Assembly: GCF_001708965.1 (NCBI RefSeq)
Contig: NZ_LVJW01000003.1
Span: forward strand, 1,860,001-1,924,000
Reading direction: 5' to 3'
Source: Candidatus Thiodiazotropha endoloripes
GTDB taxonomy: Bacteria; Pseudomonadota; Gammaproteobacteria; Chromatiales; Chromatiaceae
Length of the DNA stretch: 64,000 bases
The notes below the pieces were generated by a model. That model was not told the DNA's origin. It did not search any database and saw only the letters and a list, made by a program, of their open reading frames with translations. Below are positions 26,670-35,847 of the stretch, piece after piece. How positions within the stretch are numbered: position 1 is the stretch's first letter; each line of letters opens with the position of its first letter. The position numbers and the translations under genes are program-made.

Positions 26670-27318
26670 AGATGTAACCCTGACCGCGGCGGGTTTCGAT
26701 TGCCTGCTTACCCAGTTTTTCACGCAATCGGCTGATATAAACCTCGATCAAATTACTGTCCCGGTCGAAATCCTGCTCATACACATGCTCTATGAGCCGG
26801 GTTTTCGATAAGATACTTCCACGATTGAGAATAAAAAACCTCAACAGTCTGAACTCTGTTCCGGTCAGATCCTGCCGTTGCTGATCAGGAAGAATGAGTT
26901 GCTGCTTCTCCTCATCCAGTTCTACTCCACCGGCCTTGAGACTGCTGCCAACCATTTCGTGGGATCTGCGTGCCAGTGCCTGCAGACGAACAACCAGTTC
27001 CTCAACATGGAATGGCTTTCCCAGATAGTCATCCGCTCCAGCCTTAAATCCAGCCACCCTTTCGTGCCAGGCGTCGCGGGCGGTAAGAATAAGGACTGGA
27101 ATATCATTTCCTTTTGAGCGCCAGTTTTTTAAGACATCGATGCCTGATCGTTGAGGTAGCCCAAGATCCAATACAACCAGATCGTATTCCATCTCATCGC
27201 CCATGTACTCCGCCTCGATGCCCTGCTTTGCCAGATCAACCGCGTATCCCTGTCGCTCAAGATCCTTTTTGAGCGATGCCGACAGCAGATCGTCATCTTC
27301 AACCAGCAGTAGTCGCAT
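26650..27318 (-). CDS. OmpR-family response regulator (PhoP/QseB-like)
   Basis: 222 residues: a receiver domain with acidic pocket EDDD (7-10), phosphorylation site Asp51 (VVLDLGLP) and conserved lysine in GKPFHVEELV, then a winged-helix DNA-binding domain (about 125-220: LTGTEFRLLRFFILN, SNLIEVYISRLREKLG). It is the partner of the overlapping histidine kinase and lies 3 bases after the PepSY gene, in line with the shp/dhc loci of other proteobacteria that carry QseBC-like pairs. Confidence 0.93.
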   Translation of the reverse strand: MRLLLVEDDDLLSASLKKDLERQGYAVDLAKQGIEAEYMGDEMEYDLVVLDLGLPQRSGIDVLKNWRSKGNDIPVLILTARDAWHERVAGFKAGADDYLGKPFHVEELVVRLQALARRSHEMVGSSLKAGGVELDEEKQQLILPDQQRQDLTGTEFRLLRFFILNRGSILSKTRLIEHVYEQDFDRDSNLIEVYISRLREKLGKQAIETRRGQGYIYVGIEP

Positions 27319-27321
27319 CGA

Positions 27322-27630
27322 TCAATCCTCCAACTCAAGCTCCAAAATCTCTCCATTTACCGCATCGAGCTTGTATTCCCATACCACACCCAGCTCATCG
27401 AGTATCTCGATCTCATAGATATAAGCCTTGCCTTTCCGTTCCAACTCAACTTCGATCACTCTGCCTGGTTTGCTTGCCTGAATACGCCTCAGCAACTCCG
27501 TTAACGGTAGGATCTTTCCACTTTGAGTAAGTCGCCGCACATCCTGATAATCCACATCCCCATCTGCAAATAGCGGTATGGCTATCATCAAGGCCACCAG
27601 TAACAATACCATGTAGACGCTTTTGAGCAT
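27322..27630 (-). CDS. Secreted PepSY-domain protein
   Basis: A 102-residue protein with a signal peptide (residues 1-22) and one PepSY domain with the characteristic block VIEVELERKGKAYIYEIEIL (in part) and an acidic C-terminus (LELELED). Single PepSY proteins are often paired with PhoPQ-like two-component systems and cytochromes, and may be periplasmic regulators. It is 3 bases from the response regulator gene and 3 bases after the diheme cytochrome. Confidence 0.85.
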   Translation of the reverse strand: MLKSVYMVLLLVALMIAIPLFADGDVDYQDVRRLTQSGKILPLTELLRRIQASKPGRVIEVELERKGKAYIYEIEILDELGVVWEYKLDAVNGEILELELED

Positions 27631-27633
27631 TAA

Positions 27634-28230
27634 TCAGTCATCCCAACGACCAAAACCTGGTATTTTGATCTCATGTTCATTAAATGCCCCCTGCATTGCC
27701 CGGGTGTGGCAACTGTCACAATTACTGAATTGAATCTTGTCACCATTGTTATACAGCATCCGCGGAGCGATCTGGTCATGCTCATGCCTGAAGAAATCCG
27801 TTTCCGTTATGCGTATTGGCGGCTGTTTTGAGCGGATTGACCAAACCACCTTCCGGGAGATTTCACGATTGCTGCTTTCAGCCGCATTCTGGATTAGATA
27901 ATTCAAGATGAAATCTCTCTCATAATCGGATAATTCAGCATTTTCTCCAAAATGTTCCTCCAGCCCAGACATCACCAATCGCCATGACGCTACCGGCAAA
28001 AAGCCCGGCTGAAAGGGAAAGTGACAGCTGCCGCACTCTTCCCGGTAACGTGAGCTGCCCTTGCCATCAACCTGCATAGAGTTTGAGTGAAACCAGCGAG
28101 AGAGATAACCATCTTCTGCTTGATATTCATATTCATGTTCATGCTCATCCCGATCGGCAAGCACCACCCCGATACTGAATATCAATGATGATGTAAAAAC
28201 CGAAGCTATCCATATCTTTTTCATGTTCAT
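27634..28230 (-). CDS. Diheme cytochrome c (DHC type)
   Basis: Periplasmic c-type cytochrome, 198 residues, with a signal peptide (about 1-25) and two heme-attachment motifs: CGSCH and CDSCH. The protein matches the diheme cytochrome (DHC) that partners SHP in the shp-dhc-cytochrome b operons of Rhodobacter and Shewanella. It should pass electrons between the membrane cytochrome b and SHP; terminal substrate unknown. Confidence 0.88.
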   Translation of the reverse strand: MNMKKIWIASVFTSSLIFSIGVVLADRDEHEHEYEYQAEDGYLSRWFHSNSMQVDGKGSSRYREECGSCHFPFQPGFLPVASWRLVMSGLEEHFGENAELSDYERDFILNYLIQNAAESSNREISRKVVWSIRSKQPPIRITETDFFRHEHDQIAPRMLYNNGDKIQFSNCDSCHTRAMQGAFNEHEIKIPGFGRWDD

Positions 28231-28243
28231 TGGGAATCTCTAT

Positions 28244-28642
28244 TCATATCTGCTGCAGATAACTTAGTATGTCGCCCTTTTCCCGGGCTGTGCATGCCCT
28301 GCCCCAGGTCCATTTGCAGTTGCGCTTGAACCATTTTTCCATCTTCTTGCCATCTTTCAGACGTTGTGGATTAACAGATGGAGCCATTGGCTGAATGGTT
28401 TTGCCTGTCTTTTGATGTTTTCCAGGCTTGCTTAAATCCCCCCCATGACAATCACCACATGAGCGGGTTTTACCGCTTTTTGGGTGTAAAACCCTATGCT
28501 GCCAGATGATTTGACCTTGCTGCGGATCGAATGAACCAGAACCTTTCTCCAGGTAGCTGTTAAGCCGTTCTTCCAGTGGACCGGCATCAACCACTGCAGC
28601 AAAGAAGGTCAGCAGCAGCAACAATTTAGTACTGAATTTCAT
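28244..28642 (-). CDS. shp: SHP-type cytochrome c (DUF1924)
   Basis: A 132-residue secreted monoheme cytochrome: signal peptide 1-20, heme motif CGDCH followed by GGDLSKPGKH. The sequence fits the sphaeroides-heme-protein (DUF1924) family, in which an unusual, displaceable heme ligand allows oxygen or NO binding. It lies between the b-type cytochrome and the diheme cytochrome, the known gene order (order inferred from knowledge of the family). Confidence 0.85.
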   Translation of the reverse strand: MKFSTKLLLLLTFFAAVVDAGPLEERLNSYLEKGSGSFDPQQGQIIWQHRVLHPKSGKTRSCGDCHGGDLSKPGKHQKTGKTIQPMAPSVNPQRLKDGKKMEKWFKRNCKWTWGRACTAREKGDILSYLQQI

Positions 28643-28646
28643 TACC

Positions 28647-29216
28647 TTATCCTCGCTTTGTGCCGGTAAACATCGAGCGTATGAGATTCTCCTGATGTAG
28701 CAGGGAACCGACCAATACCCCTACCAAGTGAACTGCAACCAACACCAGTGTCAGATTGGCAAACACCTCATGTATCTCCTCGTAAAACTCGCCACCATAG
28801 GGTCTGTTGGAAAACAGCGGTTCAGCCAGGGGTCCCAGTCCCTCTGCACCATAAGCCAGCATGCCTGTCAGTACAGTCAGCAGCAGTGAGAACATCAACA
28901 CCACAATCATTGCACCACCGGCCGGATTGTGTCCGATAAAACGTTTTGCTTTGAAACTGAGCAGATCCTTCAGGTATGCCAGTACCTTGCCGGGAGATTT
29001 AACGAAATCACTGAATCGGGCATAGCGCGTACCAATCACACCCCAGACCATTCGGATCAACACCAGAGCAGCCACGCTGTATCCGGCATAGACATGCAGG
29101 TCAATCCACTCATCCTCCGTTATCCAGCAGATGGCAAAAGCCCCCACCAGTGACCAATGGAAGAGTCGTACAAAGGGATCCCAGACCTTTATCGTTCGCT
29201 TTTTACCCATCCTCAC
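28647..29216 (-). CDS. Membrane cytochrome b (b561 type)
   Basis: A 189-residue, four-helix di-heme cytochrome b. It begins KVWDPFVRLFHWSLVGAFAICW, where the HW histidine pair matches Ni/Fe-hydrogenase-type and b561 cytochromes; further His residues lie in helices 2 and 4. It probably takes electrons from the quinone pool for DHC/SHP. A role as a hydrogenase cytochrome b is an alternative, because the hydrogenase large subunit gene lies 290 bases away, but it is spaced and separately transcribed from that operon. Confidence 0.85.
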   Translation of the reverse strand: MRMGKKRTIKVWDPFVRLFHWSLVGAFAICWITEDEWIDLHVYAGYSVAALVLIRMVWGVIGTRYARFSDFVKSPGKVLAYLKDLLSFKAKRFIGHNPAGGAMIVVLMFSLLLTVLTGMLAYGAEGLGPLAEPLFSNRPYGGEFYEEIHEVFANLTLVLVAVHLVGVLVGSLLHQENLIRSMFTGTKRG

Positions 29217-29508
29217 ACTCTCTCTACAAACTGAATGTGACTAAGCATGGCGGAACAAAATGAAATCAAGCTGAAAATGGTGAACTATTTATTCAGTCCG
29301 GACAAAGTCGACCCAAAAGGATCAGAAACAGCAGATAGGCATTTATTAACCTGGCACCTTAATAGCCAAGTTCAGCTGCTGGAATAATAAATTGAGAGAG
29401 GGGATGAATTTACCAATAAGGTAAGCTTGAATCCTGATTGAATGAGGATTTTTATAAATTGGGTAAATTGATGGGTGGGGCAATGCCCCACCACTTATTG
29501 AAATTGAA
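29217..29508. other. Intergenic region between cytochrome b and hynL
   Basis: No gene. The 19-base near-perfect palindrome GGTGGGGC-AAT-GCCCCACC (29474-29492) lies 17 bases after the hynL stop and probably shapes the 3' end of the hydrogenase transcript; the tail is not T-rich. Confidence 0.6.
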
Positions 29509-31230
29509 TCAGGTTACCTTCAGTTGCAGCATCTCCTCGCCCTCTTCATCAGAGAGGTGGACGGCACAGGCGATACAGGGGTCGAAGCTGTGGATGGTTC
29601 TGAGAATCTCTACCGGTTGCTTGGCATCAGCCAACTGGTGATTATCCTGCAGAGCAGCCTCATAGGCACCAGGTTGACCGCTGGGATCCCGGGGCCCCGC
29701 ATTCCAGGTACTGGGTACCACCGCCTGATAGTTGGCAATCTTACCATCCTCGATCACGATCCAGTGGCCCAAGGCTCCCCTTGGCGCCTCCATGAAACCC
29801 ACACCTCGACATTCACTTGGCCAGGTGGAAGGATCCCACAGCGCTTCATTAAAGGTCCTGGTATCGCCGGCCTTGATATTCGCCACCAACTGGTCATACC
29901 AGCCCTGCATGGCGTCGGCGAGGAGCTTGGTCTCCAGCGTTCTCGCCGCCGTCCGTCCAAGTGTGGAGAAGAGCGCCCTGGCGGGCAGATCCAGTTTGCT
30001 CAAGGTCATACCGACCAGCTCTTTGGTCTGCTCATGGCCCTTGGCGTAGAGCATCAGCACTCGGGCCAGCGGTCCAACTTCGACCGCCTTGCCCTTCCAT
30101 CTGGGTGCCTTCAACCAGGAGTAGGATTCTTCCACATTGAGGTGTTTGTAAGGCAACTCCGGACCTGTGTAGTTGAGGTTTGTCTCACCATCATAGGGGT
30201 GCAGACCCTGATCCTTGCCGCTAGAGTAGTCATACCAGGAGTGGGAAATGTGCTCCTGAATCTCATCGGCACTGTTCAGATCGAGGGGATGAACGGTGGA
30301 GAGATCCCGATCCAGGATTACTCCGCTGGGGAAGAAGAAGCTGTCCGGATCATCCATCGAGGTTCCGGGCAGATCCCCATAACAGAGGAAGTTACCCAAG
30401 CCTTCGCCACGCTCACCCCAATCCTTGTAGAAACTGGCCACCGCGAGGGTATCGGGCACATAAACCTGATCGGTGAATTCCCGCATCTTGGTGATCACAT
30501 CCTGTACCTGCGAGAGCTTCTTGGTATTGATCGCAGAATCTGAATTGAGATCGATCGCCGATGCAACCCCACCCACCAGAAAATTGGGATGTGGATTCTT
30601 GCCACCAAAGATGGCATGTAACTTCACCACATCCCTCTGCCAGCTCAGCGCCTCAAGGTAGTGAGCCACCGCCATAAGGTTTGCCTCGGGAGGAAGTTTA
30701 TAAACCGAATGCCCCCAATAGGCTTTGGCAAAAATACCCAACTGCCCGGCTTCAACAAAGCCTTTGAGTTTCTTCTTCACATCGGAGAAGTAACCGGGAG
30801 AGGCTTTTGGCCAGTTACTCAAAGATTGCGCAAGTTCAGCCGTCTTGCCCGGATCAGCGGAAAGGGCGGAAACCACATCCACCCAATCCAGGGCATGCAG
30901 ATGATAAAAATGCATCACATGGTCATGGATATACTGCGCTCCGATCATCAGATTGCGGATCAGCTGGGCATTCTGCGGAATCTGATAATTCAAGGCATCC
31001 TCGACCGATCGAACCGAGGCGAGACCATGCACCAGGGTGCAGACCCCGCAGATCCGTTGTGCAAAGGCCCAGGCATCACGGGGATCCCGTCCCTTGAGGA
31101 TAATCTCAATGCCGCGAACCATGGTGCCTGATGAATAAGCACTGCTGATCTGATCGCCTTCCATCTGCGCTTCGATACGCAGATGACCTTCGATTCTGGT
31201 GATGGGATCAACGACGATTCTGTCACTCAT
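29509..31230 (-). CDS. hynL: [NiFe] hydrogenase large subunit (Isp-type, group 1e-like)
   Basis: Catalytic subunit for hydrogen oxidation, 573 residues. Proximal ligands are RICGVC (Cys61, Cys64) and the C-terminal DPCIACAVH (Cys552, Cys555); 15 residues follow His558, the peptide that the maturation protease removes after nickel insertion. Together with the small subunit and Isp1/Isp2 this is the hynS-isp1-isp2-hynL arrangement of purple and other sulfur bacteria, with large and small subunits separated by the isp genes. An AGGAGA ribosome-binding site precedes the ATG. Confidence 0.95.
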   Translation of the reverse strand: MSDRIVVDPITRIEGHLRIEAQMEGDQISSAYSSGTMVRGIEIILKGRDPRDAWAFAQRICGVCTLVHGLASVRSVEDALNYQIPQNAQLIRNLMIGAQYIHDHVMHFYHLHALDWVDVVSALSADPGKTAELAQSLSNWPKASPGYFSDVKKKLKGFVEAGQLGIFAKAYWGHSVYKLPPEANLMAVAHYLEALSWQRDVVKLHAIFGGKNPHPNFLVGGVASAIDLNSDSAINTKKLSQVQDVITKMREFTDQVYVPDTLAVASFYKDWGERGEGLGNFLCYGDLPGTSMDDPDSFFFPSGVILDRDLSTVHPLDLNSADEIQEHISHSWYDYSSGKDQGLHPYDGETNLNYTGPELPYKHLNVEESYSWLKAPRWKGKAVEVGPLARVLMLYAKGHEQTKELVGMTLSKLDLPARALFSTLGRTAARTLETKLLADAMQGWYDQLVANIKAGDTRTFNEALWDPSTWPSECRGVGFMEAPRGALGHWIVIEDGKIANYQAVVPSTWNAGPRDPSGQPGAYEAALQDNHQLADAKQPVEILRTIHSFDPCIACAVHLSDEEGEEMLQLKVT

Positions 31231-31275
31231 TTTGTCTCGTCTCCTATCATTAGGAATGGCGCTAAGGTTTCAGAG

Positions 31276-32544
31276 TTACTTTTCATCTTCAACCAGATGC
31301 TCTGCAATCATTTCGGTCAAACCGACGACCGGCATCTCCATGCGATACTCTTCCAAGCCCTCTTCGATGATCAGGCGACAGTTGGCACAGGCGGTCACCA
31401 GCGTCTCCACATTGAGTTCATCGAGTTGAGTCTTTTTGCGTTTGAATGCTTTTATGCGCAACTCTTCGGCGCGCTCATTGGCACTGACACCACCGCCGCC
31501 GCCACAGCACCAGTTCATTTCACGGCTGTCGTTCATATCGACAAAGTTTGTTGCAACCATATTCAGCAGATTACGCGGCGGTTCCAGAACGCCACCTTTA
31601 CGCACGATCTGGCAGGGATCGTGGAAGGTCAGACGATCATCTTCTGTACCCTCTGTCTTCAAACGCCCTGCTGAACGCAATTCATCAAGCAGTTCCAGGA
31701 TATGCACAACCTTGAAATCATAGGGCCGACCGATCAGGTTGGGTCCTTCCCAACGGATGGCTGTGTAGGCGTGTCCGCATTCAGGACTGATGACATATTT
31801 GACCTTCAGCTTCTCTGCCGCTACAACCACTCGATTCACCAACTCCCGGGCAATATCGGAAGAGCCGATCTGAATACCCGAGTTGGTTGCCTCAAATGCC
31901 TCCGAGCTGATGGTCCAGGTTACCCCGGCCTGCTTGAAGATCTTCGCAAGGGCCTCCAGATATTCAGGAAAGTTCATGATCTCCATGGAGGACAACAGCG
32001 CCATGTAGTCAGCGCCTTCCACATCCACCGGGATGGTCAGACCGCTGTCCGCCTCGACATGTTTGATCTGTGCAGCCAGGGCAGGAAACTTGACCCCCAT
32101 CGGACTTCCGATGGTTATGGCCCGTCTGCTCGCCCCCTTGATACCTTCGGGAGCATAACCCGCGGCCACAAAACCTTCCCGGGCGCGGCGGATCATATAG
32201 CTGATGTCATTTCCCACCGGACAGACCATGGAGCAGCGGCCACAAAGAGTGCAACCGTCGTAGATCAGGGTCTCCCACTCCTCCAGTAGCTCGTCGGTAA
32301 CAGGCTTACTCAGGCCCAGCATGGATTTCAGTCGACCCCACAGGGTGTACTCCTGTTCCCACACCCGGCGTAACGGTTCCAGCTTATGAATCGGTGTATA
32401 TTTTGGATCACCGGTTTCAGTATAGAAGAGACAGGCTTCAGCACACATACCGCAGTTCACACAGCTGGAAAAGAAGGATGCCACTGGAGCATTCATCTGT
32501 TCGCGAAAGGCGTTCATGCCTCTTTCCAAAGTTGCCTCACTCAT
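31276..32544 (-). CDS. isp2: Isp2-like iron-sulfur protein (HdrD/DsrK-related)
   Basis: A 422-residue cytoplasmic-facing protein with two [4Fe-4S] ferredoxin motifs (CVNCGMCAEAC and CTLCGRCSMVCPVG) and a C-terminal CCG-type heterodisulfide-reductase-like domain (NWCCGGGGG). Homologues: Isp2 of Thiocapsa and DsrK/HdrD. With Isp1 it should link the hydrogenase to the quinone pool or to a disulfide partner. Translationally coupled to isp1 (ATGA, 4-base overlap). Confidence 0.92.
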   Translation of the reverse strand: MSEATLERGMNAFREQMNAPVASFFSSCVNCGMCAEACLFYTETGDPKYTPIHKLEPLRRVWEQEYTLWGRLKSMLGLSKPVTDELLEEWETLIYDGCTLCGRCSMVCPVGNDISYMIRRAREGFVAAGYAPEGIKGASRRAITIGSPMGVKFPALAAQIKHVEADSGLTIPVDVEGADYMALLSSMEIMNFPEYLEALAKIFKQAGVTWTISSEAFEATNSGIQIGSSDIARELVNRVVVAAEKLKVKYVISPECGHAYTAIRWEGPNLIGRPYDFKVVHILELLDELRSAGRLKTEGTEDDRLTFHDPCQIVRKGGVLEPPRNLLNMVATNFVDMNDSREMNWCCGGGGGVSANERAEELRIKAFKRKKTQLDELNVETLVTACANCRLIIEEGLEEYRMEMPVVGLTEMIAEHLVEDEK

Positions 32545-33203
32545 GACTGAACTCCTCTGCGACCTGCCATTGCCCCGTTGTACCAGCGGGCGATAATAAA
32601 GGTGAAGGCATGCATCAGTTTGGTAAAGGGAAACAGCACCATCAACAGCTCAACGCTGAGTATGTGCAACCCCAATACCAGTGGATAGGGATCGATCATA
32701 CGATGGTAGGCGAGATAACCGGTGAGCATGGGCAGAAAGGTGACCACCCAGGTCAGATAGTCTTCCGGGCCGCTGAGAAAACGCTTCACCGGATGGGTCA
32801 GACGACTGAACAGCATCGCCACCAGGGTCACAATGGTCACCGCAGCGATCGCATCAACCAGGTTACTGGCGATACCGGGCCAGCGGATACCAAGTACCGA
32901 ATCGATCAATTCGATGTGCGGTACGAACAGAAACAGACTGACCAGAAAACCGATGTGCCAGATATAACCCCCCACTACGGTAAAAGGTGAACGCTTGAAG
33001 CTGCCCCCTTCCGGCGCGGTGCGGGTTACCAGGGTCAACAGTCCGGCTCCCAGTTCAGCACCACGAGGTTCTGAATAATCGGGCTTGCGCCCCAGGATCA
33101 ATACCTCCAGCAGGCGTATCAGAACTCCAACAACAAAGATGAACAAAGCGATATCGAACCCTGGTCCTCTTACCCATAAAAGAAAATCAATAGATGTGCT
33201 CAT
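32541..33203 (-). CDS. isp1: Isp1-like cytochrome b (nitrate reductase gamma/DsrM-like)
   Basis: A 220-residue membrane protein with about five helices, matching the NarI/DsrM-type cytochrome b family. Histidines in GYIWHIGFL, HRMIDP and GLHIL positions are candidates for heme ligands. It overlaps hynS and isp2 by 4 bases each. It anchors the hydrogenase complex and transfers electrons across the membrane. Confidence 0.9.
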   Translation of the reverse strand: MSTSIDFLLWVRGPGFDIALFIFVVGVLIRLLEVLILGRKPDYSEPRGAELGAGLLTLVTRTAPEGGSFKRSPFTVVGGYIWHIGFLVSLFLFVPHIELIDSVLGIRWPGIASNLVDAIAAVTIVTLVAMLFSRLTHPVKRFLSGPEDYLTWVVTFLPMLTGYLAYHRMIDPYPLVLGLHILSVELLMVLFPFTKLMHAFTFIIARWYNGAMAGRRGVQS

Positions 33204-34306
33204 GATTTCTTATCCAAGTCGTCAATGGTAACAGTTTCATGTTTTGCAGCCGCTTTCGCCCGGGTACTGCGATTGAGTGCACCAGCAGCGGCGCCGAGCG
33301 CCACACCGGCACCCACAACATAGCCAGTCTTTCTGGTGAGATCGCTATCGGGAATGGAGAGTGCGTTGTAAAAACCGCCTGCATCCCAAAAGTCGGGCTC
33401 GGAACAACCCAGACAGCCATGACCCGATTCAACCGGCCAACTGGTGCCCTGATTCCATTTCGCTGTGGCACAGGCGTTGTAGGTCATTGGCCCTTTGCAG
33501 CCCAGTCTGAACAGACACCAACCCTTACGCGCCCCTTCATCGTCGAAAGTCTCGGCAAATAGGCCTTTGTCATAGAAAGGCCGCCGATAACATCGATCAT
33601 GAATGCTCTGCCCGAAGAACACCATCGGGCGTCCCAGAGCATCCAGTTCCGGTAGTGAACCAAAGGTCAGGAAGTGGGCCAGTACACCGGTAATCACCGT
33701 AGGGATTGGTGGACAGCCGGATACGTTGACCACCGGTTTATCCTTGACGATCTCACCCACGGAAACCGCCCCGGTTGGATTGGGATTGGCATGAGGCAGG
33801 CCACCGAATGCGGCACAACTGCCGACGGCAACCACTGCCGCTGCACCGGCCACCGTCTCTTCTAGCATCTGCAGATTACTGATGCCCGCAATTGAGGAAT
33901 AGCCCGGGTTGGCCAGTGGAATGGATCCATCGACAACCACGATGTACTTGCCTTCATTCTCATGCATGGCCGCTTCTCTGGCGGCTTCTGCGGCATCACC
34001 CGAAGCAACCTGCAAGGTATGGTGATAATCCAGTGAGATATGATCGAATATCAGGTTTTCCACGCTTGGGGAGTGACTGCGGGTCAGCGACTCGGTGCAA
34101 CCGGTACACTCCTGAAATGAAAGCCAGATAACCGATGGGCGTTTCGCTTTCTCAAGTGCCTGTGCGATTGCAGGCACCATGGTTGGTGGCAGTGCCATCA
34201 TCGATGCAGTGGCGGCGCAATACTTCAGAAATCCCCGCCTGGATACCCCTTGCTGACGCAGGCTTTCGCCCAGTGTCATAGAGAGTTTTTTTCGATCATC
34301 AGCCAT
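33200..34306 (-). CDS. hynS: [NiFe] hydrogenase small subunit
   Basis: Electron-transfer subunit with a Tat signal (SRRGFLKYCAAT), 368 residues from ATG 34306 (an upstream in-frame start at 34330 only adds a short extension). FeS cluster ligands are clear: CTGCTES for the proximal cluster, VSGCPPIP, and the distal block HDRCYRRPF...GWCLFRLGCKGP...CATAKW...HGCLGCSEP. A C-terminal membrane helix is at about 315-335 (TGYVVGAGVALGAAAGAL), followed by a basic tail. The protein is expected on the periplasmic face. Confidence 0.95.
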   Translation of the reverse strand: MADDRKKLSMTLGESLRQQGVSRRGFLKYCAATASMMALPPTMVPAIAQALEKAKRPSVIWLSFQECTGCTESLTRSHSPSVENLIFDHISLDYHHTLQVASGDAAEAAREAAMHENEGKYIVVVDGSIPLANPGYSSIAGISNLQMLEETVAGAAAVVAVGSCAAFGGLPHANPNPTGAVSVGEIVKDKPVVNVSGCPPIPTVITGVLAHFLTFGSLPELDALGRPMVFFGQSIHDRCYRRPFYDKGLFAETFDDEGARKGWCLFRLGCKGPMTYNACATAKWNQGTSWPVESGHGCLGCSEPDFWDAGGFYNALSIPDSDLTRKTGYVVGAGVALGAAAGALNRSTRAKAAAKHETVTIDDLDKKS

Positions 34307-34339
34307 CACAACTCCTACCGCTTCGATCAAAATGCGGAC

Positions 34340-34756
34340 TTAATGGTCATTTAACTGTGCTTCTAGCCGGTCAATGGCGTCAACGATATCTTCCTGCTGT
34401 GAGAATACGATTTGGGGGACAGGGCCGATCTCTATCTGCAGAGCGACAGGTTCGCCCTCGGCGTTCCGGTGATCGACAATCCAGACTCCAGAAAAAGCCG
34501 TCTCCCAGATGGTGCTTTCACCCAATGCGTCCATCGTCACATTGATCTCACCCCGACCCAGCAGGCGCAACAGTTCCTCTTCATCACCCGGGCCAAACGG
34601 CAGTGATCGTAAATCGATACAACTCTGTTCACCTTCGGTGGAGAAGCGCTGCAGGGCGTGGAGGATTTCGTGCAAGATGGGGAGTGCGTTCCCATGGCTG
34701 GCTTGAACGCCTTCGGGAGACTCAACTTTTATGGCGATGTCCTGTAGTCGCTGCAT
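34340..34756 (-). CDS. HupH/HyaF-like hydrogenase expression protein
   Basis: 138 residues resembling the C-terminal domain of HupH/HyaF proteins: an N-terminal helical half (ALPILHEILHALQRF), then PFGPGDEEELLRLLGRGEINV and a carboxyl half with SGVWIVDHRNAEGEP. These proteins assist small-subunit FeS assembly in known uptake hydrogenases. It lies 33 bases upstream of hynS on the same strand and 124 bases downstream of hupD. Confidence 0.75.
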   Translation of the reverse strand: MQRLQDIAIKVESPEGVQASHGNALPILHEILHALQRFSTEGEQSCIDLRSLPFGPGDEEELLRLLGRGEINVTMDALGESTIWETAFSGVWIVDHRNAEGEPVALQIEIGPVPQIVFSQQEDIVDAIDRLEAQLNDH

Positions 34757-34880
34757 CAGGAAAGCCCTAAATAATTACTTATAGAAAGAATATCACCTAT
34801 TTCTGATACAGGTGCTGATCTGGATCATCAATGAGACATTAAAAGACCTGAATATTATGTGAAGATTAAATAAAATCCTG

Positions 34881-35360
34881 TTATGAAAATATTCCCCACT
34901 CTTTAAGTATGGAAATTATCTCTTCGATGCCCTGGTCAACAGTTGGTGCAACCGCATCGCTCAGGGACTCACCCCAATCCAGCTCTTTTGGTTCAATGCC
35001 GACCAGGCAACGTTCTGCCGGTAGGGTTTCGGATAAACGAGCGATGTCCAATAAATCTCCAAGGCTGACTTCGTGAACACTCGAGCGATTACCACTCAGA
35101 TAACGATCCATCGCATCGTTACGAAACACCTTAAGTGCACCGGGAGGCTGTTTCATACGCGCCGCATCCACCACGATCAATCCATCCGCATCGGCAATGG
35201 GTTCCGCCAGTGTAAAGCTCAGGGTGCCGCCATCCATATAGGTAACCCCAGGAATATCCCCGGTTTTCTTTTGCATGGCAGTCACCAGATGGATGCCAAT
35301 ACCCTCATCACTGAGCAGGGTATTTCCAATGCCCAGGATTAAAACACGCTCTATCGTCAT
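34881..35360 (-). CDS. hupD: Hydrogenase maturation protease (HupD/HyaD family)
   Basis: Endopeptidase that removes the C-terminal peptide of the large subunit once nickel is in place. From the ATG at 35360 (MTIERVLILGIGNTLLSDEG) it is 159 residues; GIGNTLLSDEGIGIHL carries the first nickel-binding Glu, VVDAARMKQPPGAL the second acidic ligand, and HEVSLGDLL the histidine. Longer in-frame starts enter the intergenic region. It heads the hydrogenase operon opposite hypC. Confidence 0.92.
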   Translation of the reverse strand: MTIERVLILGIGNTLLSDEGIGIHLVTAMQKKTGDIPGVTYMDGGTLSFTLAEPIADADGLIVVDAARMKQPPGALKVFRNDAMDRYLSGNRSSVHEVSLGDLLDIARLSETLPAERCLVGIEPKELDWGESLSDAVAPTVDQGIEEIISILKEWGIFS

Positions 35361-35604
35361 ACGCTCAGTCCTGAAATTCACCGAGTTATTGTGCTTGATC
35401 AACATTCTACCTTGAAGCGACACCTGACTCCCTGCGAGAATAACTTTAAGGGAACTTGGAGTGATATGTCACGCCTGTATCACTGTCATCCTGGCAGCCA
35501 GCCGGATGATTAAGATGTCAGGCTCGGTAAACACAAAGCCATCAGCTCCCTTTGGACCTCTCACCAGGCCCAGACTTAAATCACCTCACCAGGCAGGTTA
35601 CACC
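35361..35604. promoter_or_regulatory. Divergent control region of hydrogenase and hyp operons
   Basis: 244 bases between hupD (minus) and hypC (plus). Both operons start here, so promoters for structural and maturation genes should be in it. I looked for a sigma-54 -24/-12 pair (TGGCAC-N5-TTGC): TGGCAG at about 35490 lacks the -12 half, so none can be claimed. Confidence 0.5.
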
Positions 35605-35847
35605 ATGTGTCTTGGCATACCCATGCAGATAAAAGAGATTGATGGCTTTACCGCACGCTGCGAAGCCAAAGGGGTTGAAAGGGAGGTCAGCCTGTTCATG
35701 TTACAGCATGAGGAGTTGGCTGCGGATGATTTCGTGGTGGTACATGTGGGCTATGCCATACAGAAGGTCTCCCCTCAGGAGGCCCAATCCGCCTGGGAAA
35801 TCTATGATGAGATGTTAACCAAAATGGATCCGCAGACTGATGCATGA
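35605..35847 (+). CDS. hypC: Hydrogenase maturation factor HypC
   Basis: Small chaperone (80 residues) that carries the Fe(CN)2CO unit with HypD. The start MCLGIPMQI with Cys2 is the family's hallmark, so the ATG at 35605 is correct even though the frame is open further upstream. It overlaps hypA by 8 bases. Confidence 0.95.
   Translation: MCLGIPMQIKEIDGFTARCEAKGVEREVSLFMLQHEELAADDFVVVHVGYAIQKVSPQEAQSAWEIYDEMLTKMDPQTDA

Noticed and set aside
29524-30543. A 339-codon frame antisense to hynL
   Set aside because: Opposite the well-supported hydrogenase large subunit, with no domain or ribosome-binding site.
35480-35510. Sigma-54 promoter for hydrogenase genes
   Set aside because: TGGCAG is present but the required TTGC-like -12 element at the right distance is not.
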